From assembly GCA_030407085.1 (NCBI GenBank), contig CM059582.1, positions 136,235,001 through 136,299,000 on the forward strand: a DNA stretch of 64,000 nucleotides. Reading direction: 5' to 3'. Within the stretch, counting starts at the first letter, position 1; the number at the start of each line of letters is the position of its first letter. Source of the stretch: Trichopria drosophilae (taxonomy: Eukaryota > Arthropoda > Insecta > Hymenoptera > Diapriidae). Of this stretch, positions 58,302 through 64,000 are shown one piece after another. Made by a program: the position numbers and the translations under genes. Below the pieces are notes generated by a model. The model made no database searches. It was not told the DNA's origin and saw only the letters and a list, made by a program, of their open reading frames with translations.

Positions 58302-59276
58302 TGTGACGTAGTCACAGATCGAACCCGGTAACTCTAATCGAGGAGAGCGTTCCGGAGGAATCCTTCCCCCTATTCGCCGCTGCTCTCGCCCGCCGTACCG
58401 GGGATACGCGTTATGGAGGCTCGTGCCTCCCCGCCGTCGCTCCTCTACTCAGTCGCCGTCGGGAGTTCCTTCCCCACAGACGGAGACGAGTGACGCTGGG
58501 ACTTCTCTCTCCTTCTCACCGAAGGCAGAAGCCGAGCCGATTGACACGATCCCGTATCTCTCTCTCTCTCTCCGAAGGAGAAGCCGGTACGAGCGGGCAG
58601 CGCGACCGCCATGCTTCTCCCTCCTTCCACGGATCGCCCCGACATCGAGCCCCGAGGTGGTGCTACTGCAGACCCGCCGAGGAGGAGAACGAGGGCGCTT
58701 CAAGAACCAGTCGAAAAAAGCTCTTTGTCAGAGACACCGCGTAAGCAGCAACCGTGTGCGAAAAAAAAGAACAGAAACTGAGCCGAACGAAGAACAATCG
58801 GTCTTCGCTGAGTCGAGCGATCGGTGGAGTCGGTTTCGTGTGTGACGACATTGTGCGTTGGATTGAGTGCCAAGTTCGGTGTGTGATTCTCACCCTGAGC
58901 TACCATTTTGGACCTCGATTCTGGTCACCAGCTTCCCGGTTAACCAGCAACCGTGAGTAACTAGTGCTCCGGAAATTGTAATTGCGCCGCCCCCCCCCCC
59001 GTTATTTTGGTTTTTTGCTTCGGAATTTCGCTATTCTCTCGCCTCCGCGATAACTTCTCGGGTCATTTCGCAGGAGACATTTCCTGTTGCGGATTTTAGG
59101 ACCCCGCGCTAAGCTTTGCGTGCTTCCGCCGCCCCCTTTGTCTTTTCGATGAATTGCGTAACCTTGCCGCGCTCAAGAAAGCCTGTACCCCTCTTATTGA
59201 TTCATTGATATTAAATCTCATTAGAGTTTCTTGATCGGTATATATTACGCTTAATTTATTTACTGCGATTCCTCCT
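58302..59276 (+). repeat. 3' LTR (truncated)
   Basis: Matches 48592 to about 49530. It lacks ~85 bp present in the 5' LTR around 49175-49265 and carries ~150 bp not seen there (about 59108-59260). Similarity stops after GATTCCTCCTTAC. Confidence 0.8.
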
Positions 59277-59281
59277 TACAT

Positions 59282-61950
59282 CTCCTACACTAGGGAAAAT
59301 AAAAAAGGAGGGTTATAATTTATAATACGTATTTTAAATTGATTTTCAGGTTATCCCTGGCGAAAATTTTCTCCGTGCCTTTTTCCGCATTTTCTCCGCA
59401 TTTTCTCTGTAAACTTAGTTTGCAGAAAAATGGCCGGAAATATGCTGAGAAAATTGTTTCTTTTCTCCGCATTCTGTTTATGTTCCAAATGATGGACAAA
59501 TTACAAGGAAATCGCGGTATACTATGCAGCGAAAAATTTGTAAAATTAAGGCGAAATTTTGTCCCCAATTTTTTTCGAAATTTTTTCTCATTTTCTCCGC
59601 ATACTTGCAATTGCCGAAAAAGTACGAAAAAAATGCGGAGAGATTTGTGGAGGAAAATCGAAATATTCAGGAGATATTCTACAAATTTTTTTGTTTACAA
59701 TTTCTCCGCACTTTAACCGTAACCACGAATTACGGAAAAAGTATGGTGAAATCACGGAGATGCTTTGAAGAAGAAAATCAGCGAAATTGAGAAGATGTTC
59801 TTAAAGTTGTCACATTCGCACTTTGGTCACATTTTCACAGTTAAACCAAGTTGTGGCGAAAGTACGGAGGAACTGAGGAGCCACTGTTGGAGACATGACA
59901 GAGAAATGTAAGAGGCACTAGGAGAAATTAAAGATAAATATTTTGAGAAATAACAGATAAAGTCAGGAAATAGTCAGTTATAATACCCCGAGTGCTTGAA
60001 AATTATCGAGTATTTCCCGATAGTTTCGTTGCTCAGAAACATGTGCGCGCAGTTTGGCAGCATCAAAATCTCGAGCGCTTGCGCGAGGGATTTTGTGCCA
60101 AACTGCACGCATACATTGTTGAGCAGGAAAAGTTGAGGGAAATACTCCATTAATTTTCAAGCACGAGGGGTATTCGACGGATTATTTTTTTCATTTAAAT
60201 TGTGTGTTACCGTCAGAGGTAGATTCCTCAGTTACCGACGGAATTAGTGCCATGTATTTTATTTATACGCCGCGCAAAGCACTGTATTCGGTCACGTGCT
60301 CAACGAATCGGCGCCTTCCGTTAATGCGCCCACTCGACTCGAGTCAGTCACGTTTTCACTAGCGCTCGAATCAGACGCGGTCCGACTCTGTACGCGACGA
60401 GCGAAACCAAGCTATTCAGAAAAAAAAAGAATCCGCATTTCAATTCGCGGAGTTTCTGTACGCCAAGTACACAATAAAGTATCTGCAAAGGATATAGACG
60501 ACAATTAAAGTGCATAATTACACCCGGCTTTCCCTCTCACGAAAATCGCTTCCAATATGGCGGGATCAGCACCAACTTTTTTTATCTTATAGTCACCTTG
60601 CGTGACATTGTGACTAATAGGATCATGATATTTGTCAAAACTCAGGAGAGTATTTGACACTTGCAGGTTATAATCAACTGAATATTTTTGTTATTTACCT
60701 TAGTGATTTCAGGGAAATTATCAAAAATTACCGAAATAATTCCCGGCATTGCTATGCTGTGACGTTAAAAACTGCGCTCCTATTGCTCGAAATTCGAATG
60801 GAAAAAAGAATCGGAATAAGATTCCTGGCGTTACAATTTATGCACGTTTCTTTATAACCTTGAATAAAATATACAGAAAGAAAGTTATCAAGAAGTAGAG
60901 AAACGGAAAAGAAAAATTTCTCTTTGCCTTTATTCGTATTTTCTTTGCAATTCATAATTGCGGTGAAATAAGATAAATTGTGGAATTTTCTACATAAGTT
61001 GTTTTTTTTAGAAAGTGAAGCTGGAACAAAATATGGGGAAAAGAAATTTTTCTCCTCAAATTTTCCGTTATGTTATTGGAAACCGCATTTTATGGAGAAA
61101 ATGTAGACAAAAAGAGGTCTAACTAATTGCCGAATACATGTCGAGAAATTAAAAATAGATTACTCAATAAAATAAAGTATACAACCATACACAAAACATT
61201 GAATGTTTCTCTCGGGTTTTATTGATTAAGTATAATTTTTTATATTTTAAGGCTGTAGATGAACCAATTAAATGGTATTTTGCAATTACTATTTTTTAAT
61301 ATTCTCCAACAATTGCTTCCAATCCCAGATAGCAAAACATGCTGAAACATGCCGAATGTACGGTATATGTACAGAATATAACCGACATTGCATTTTCTCT
61401 GAAAATTTGCTGCCAGTTTGCAGCAAAATGCGTTAGCAAAGGAAATACATAGAAAAATTGTGGAGAAAATTTCCGCCTACGATCTTGAATTTTTTTCTAG
61501 TATTTTTCCATCATATTTCGGTAATTTTCCTTCAACTGCAAATGCGAGGAAAATGCGGAAAAGATGCAACGAAAACTGCTACAACTTTGAGGAGAAATTT
61601 GTTTCTTGTTTTCCGTAATTGTTTCTGCCTATGCAATTTTCGCGAAGTATCCTGAATTTTTTGGCGTACGTCGGTAATTTTCCTTGAATCGCAAACACGG
61701 AGAAAATGTGGAGACAATGAAAATTTCGTATGCAAATCATCCTGAAATTTTACAACGTTGCTCACAAATATCTCCATAATTTCTCCACATTATCAAATTG
61801 TATGGAACATTTTGAAAGCATGAAAAATCGTGGAAATTCTCAGCGAAATTTACTTCGAAATTTCTTCCCTAGAACAACACGAATTTTTTGACGTTATCTC
61901 CATAACTACACTATGTTATTACGGTAAAAATACGGAGAAATTGCGGCAAT
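59282..61950. repeat. Non-coding region rich in TCCGCATTTTC / CGGAGAAAA words
   Basis: Two blocks (about 59355-59780 and 61380-61940) are packed with diverged copies of short words such as TTTTCTCCGCATT, ATGCGGAG and ACGGAGAAA in both orientations, with an intervening stretch of weaker similarity. No gene is supported. It looks like the worn interior of a non-autonomous element or an old satellite. Confidence 0.5.
59982..60174. mobile_element. 193-bp palindromic MITE
   Basis: AATACCCCGAGTGCTTGAAA at the left pairs with the complement of the right end (AATACCCCTCGTGCTTGAAA), and pairing continues almost to the centre (AATCTCGAGCGCTTGCGCGA). It can form a near-complete hairpin. Confidence 0.8.
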
Positions 61951-61975
61951 TATTATTATTATTATTATTATTATT
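61951..61975. repeat. (ATT)n tract at the 3' edge of the retrotransposon fragment
   Basis: Eight ATT units; on the minus strand this is an (AAT)n tail directly after the coding remnant. Confidence 0.9.
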
Positions 61976-63775
61976 TTACCCTCAACCTTCCACCTCGATC
62001 GAGGTTTCCCAAAAGCGTGGTTCAGCTCCTGGTCAGCGATGTCCTGCCTTATACACCTGCCTTCGCGGTGTACTGCTGCCCTCTCCATAGCAAGAAGGTC
62101 TATGGGAGGGAGTCCCGCGACCACCGAGAGAGCGATGTCCGATACAGAACGGTAGGCACGGGCCACTCTTAGGGCGGCTGTTCTATAAGCCCGCCGACAG
62201 GTGGCTCCGAAGCTCTTATGGATGTTCATGGCATCAGCCCAGATCGGTGCCCCGTAAAGAATAACGGAGCTTACTACCGATGAAAGGAGGGACCGTCGCG
62301 GCTGTTGCGCCCCCCCCCCCCATATTGGGCATGATGCTGGAGAGCGTACGAGCCACTTTGGAAGCCTTTGCGCCTGCGTTCATCAGGTGTTGTTTGAACG
62401 ACAGCCGCGCATCTAGAGTGACTCCAAGATATCTAATAGTGTCCACCGTCCTGATCTGCGTATCTTCCACCGTGAAGGTGGCATATACCCTTTTCTTTGT
62501 TCGAGAGATGAGCACCGCCTCCGTCTTCTCAGCCGCCAGATCTAACCCATGGTTGCTCAACCACCTAGCTACTACCTCGATAGCTTCATCTCTGCTAAAT
62601 TGCCCCTCGTCGATGGTCTTCGCGACGACGATTAGTGCAAGGTCGTCTGCGAAAGCTACCATGGACACCCCGTCTGGAAGGGATTGCCTGAGCAGTCCGT
62701 CATATAAGACGTTCCAGAGCAAGGGTCCCAGAACCGAACCCTGTGGCACGCCTCCCGTGATGTTGTAGGAGTGCCTGCCTTCATCGGTGTCATAATACAG
62801 GGTTCGGTCTGTTAGGTAGCTGGAGATGGCTTCTCTTCGGTAGAGAGGCATCTTCAGATCTTCGAGTGTCTGCATGATGCAATTCCACCTGGCCGAATTG
62901 AATGCGTTCCGGATATCCAGGGTAATGATGGCACACATGCACCTGGTGTTTCGGCTGCCACTGATGGAATCCGTGGCTATTGCTTTCACTCGGCCGATTG
63001 CATCGATGGTTGAGCGCTCCTTCCGAAATCCGAACTGGTTTTCGGAAAGACCCCCGGCATTTTCGATGGCTGCTTCCAGTCTGGCACAGATAACCCTCTC
63101 ATATAGCTTCCCGGAGATGTCAAGCATGCAGAGCGGTCGGAATGAGGATGGCTCGTCCGGGGGTTTGTTTCCCTTGGAAAGAAGAACCAATCTCTATTCC
63201 TTCCCCTGCGCCGGGAAGCATCCTTCCTTCAGGCAAGCACTGAATGTCAATGTGAAGATGGATGGTACATTCAGCGCTGCGATCTTCACTGCCATTCCTG
63301 GTACCCCATCCATTCCTGGGGCCTTACGGATGGAAATCTTGTCAGCAGCCATCTTTAGTTCGGCTTCGTCTGGCGGCTCGGCTGCGCCAGCAATTGCCAT
63401 CAGACCAGTGCCGATCGGCCGTTCCCGTTGTTCCGGGAATAGATGGCCGACGACTTTGTCAAGGAGGGATGGACACGATGGTGCGTTGGGTCCCCTGGGC
63501 TTGATGTTGTTCATGACCGTTTTCTACGGTCGACCCCAGGGGTCACGGTCCACCTCCTCACAAAAGTCCTGCCAGCACTTTCTTTTTGCGGCTTTGATGG
63601 CAATCTTGAGCCTCTTCCTCTTCTTTTCATAGTCCGCGGCGAGTTGGTAGTACCGGGGCTTATGAATTGCTCTCTGGTGCAGCCTTCGGGCCCGAAGGCA
63701 CTCTCGACGAAAAGCTGCGATGTCCTCGTTCTGCCAGTAAACCGGCGCACAGAGGTCCGGAATCCCGAAAACGCG
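61976..63775 (-). pseudogene. R1-clade-like non-LTR reverse transcriptase fragment
   Basis: Reading on the minus strand: PVYWQNEDIAAFRRECLRAR, YYQLAADYEKKRKRLKIA and DRDPWGRP, then TAG (63524-63526). Next come KAPGMDGVPGMAVKIAAL and CLKEGCFPAQGKE, then TAG (63194-63196). Reverse transcriptase blocks follow: RLVLLSKGNKPPDEPSSFRP, LYERVICARLEAAIE, ENQFGFRKERSTIDAI, TLDIRNAFNSARW, GGVPQGSVLGPLLWNVLYDG, FADDLALIV (catalytic Asp pair) and IRYLGVTLDARLSFKQHL. A 12-C run (62310-62321, plus strand) shifts the frame before SVILYGAPIWADAM and IDLLAMERAAVHREGRCI. It ends abruptly at SRWKVEGK followed by (AAT)n, so the C-terminal zinc motif is absent. The upstream endonuclease domain is also missing. The clade call rests on the GVPQGSVLGPLLWN and FADDLAL boxes. 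Confidence 0.8.
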
Positions 63776-63784
63776 CGCATGTAC

Positions 63785-64000
63785 ATTTAAAAATCACCAT
63801 ATCGAATTGAAAACTTTGATTCCGAGGTTTTCGGGGTCGCTTATTACGAAACTGATGTTGGATTTTCAAAATTAAAAATGGCGGTCCAATATGGTGGACG
63901 CAAATTGTAAACATCATTGTATCATGTTGAAAACGTTTACTCCGGGGTTTTCGCGGCCGCTGATTACGAAACTGATGTCAGAATTTCAAAATTTAAAATG
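63785..64000. repeat. ~120-bp satellite, array continuing past the window
   Basis: ATTACGAAACTGATGT recurs at 63842 and 63963, with GGTTTTCG, AATTTCAAAATT and GGCGGTCCAATATGG between. Slightly under two units are visible. The array abuts the truncated reverse transcriptase. Confidence 0.75.

Larger units (their letters stand above)
48592..59276 (+). mobile_element. gag-only LTR retrotransposon with nested DD41D transposon
   Basis: LTRs starting TGTGACGTAGTCACAG occur at 48592 and 58302. The 5' LTR is interrupted by a 2,982-bp transposon (50055-53036) and resumes to about 53198, where TGGCATCTGGGGAAC looks like a primer-binding site. A decayed gag follows at 53600-55626, then ~2.7 kb without coding capacity, then a G-rich tract (GCCCGGGGGTT) just before the 3' LTR. 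No protease, reverse transcriptase or integrase is found. The 3' LTR matches only through about 59276, so the right end is truncated and the target duplication cannot be checked. Confidence 0.75.

Overview
The window is AT-rich eukaryotic DNA with intron-split genes, insect-type transposon families, several kinds of LTR and non-LTR retroelement, and foldback elements. An arthropod, most likely an insect, is the best guess; Hymenoptera is plausible but not proven. There is no bacterial-type gene organisation, and I recognise no host housekeeping gene. Almost everything identifiable is mobile DNA, much of it nested.

Layout. 1-10.9 kb: a decayed CMC/EnSpm-like DNA transposon with two divergent genes (minus strand 1912-2461; plus strand 2641-8963). 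A foldback with its own nested MITE lies in the large intron, and subterminal repeats span 9.5-10.9 kb. 10.9-22.2 kb: a second DNA transposon (10942-22188, TTA target duplication) with a six-exon DDE-type transposase gene, tentatively Zator-like. Inside its second intron sits a 4.8 kb inverted copy of 8117-12938, flanked by a 19-bp direct repeat, so the locus is now a giant hairpin. 24.1-37.0 kb: a 12.85 kb element with ~695-bp terminal inverted repeats and a TAA target duplication. It carries one very long decayed gene with an N-terminal Cys/His region, a FEN1/XPG-like nuclease module and a CXC-type tail. A TTAA/piggyBac-type element, itself hit by a non-LTR retrotransposon, and a 2.67 kb LTR-like insertion split this gene into three pieces. 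37-42 kb: a tRNA-like SINE, a decayed exonuclease-like gene, a foldback and long unassigned stretches.

42.05-44.73 kb: an internally deleted LTR retrotransposon (ATAC target duplication). 45.3-48.1 kb: a foldback with a nested MITE. 48.6-59.3 kb: a gag-only LTR retrotransposon whose 5' LTR has been hit by a DD41D (rosa-type) mariner relative at 50055-53036. That transposase is the one apparently intact mobile-element gene here. 59.3-61.9 kb: repetitive non-coding sequence rich in a TCCGC/CGGAGAAA motif. 62-63.8 kb: a minus-strand R1-clade-like reverse transcriptase fragment. 63.8 kb to the end: a ~120-bp satellite.

The genes do not form a pathway; they record successive insertions. The nesting gives a relative order: the 24-37 kb element is older than its piggyBac-type and LTR inserts, the LTR-gag element is older than the rosa insert, and the CMC and Zator-like elements were both in place before the inverted 4.8 kb duplication.
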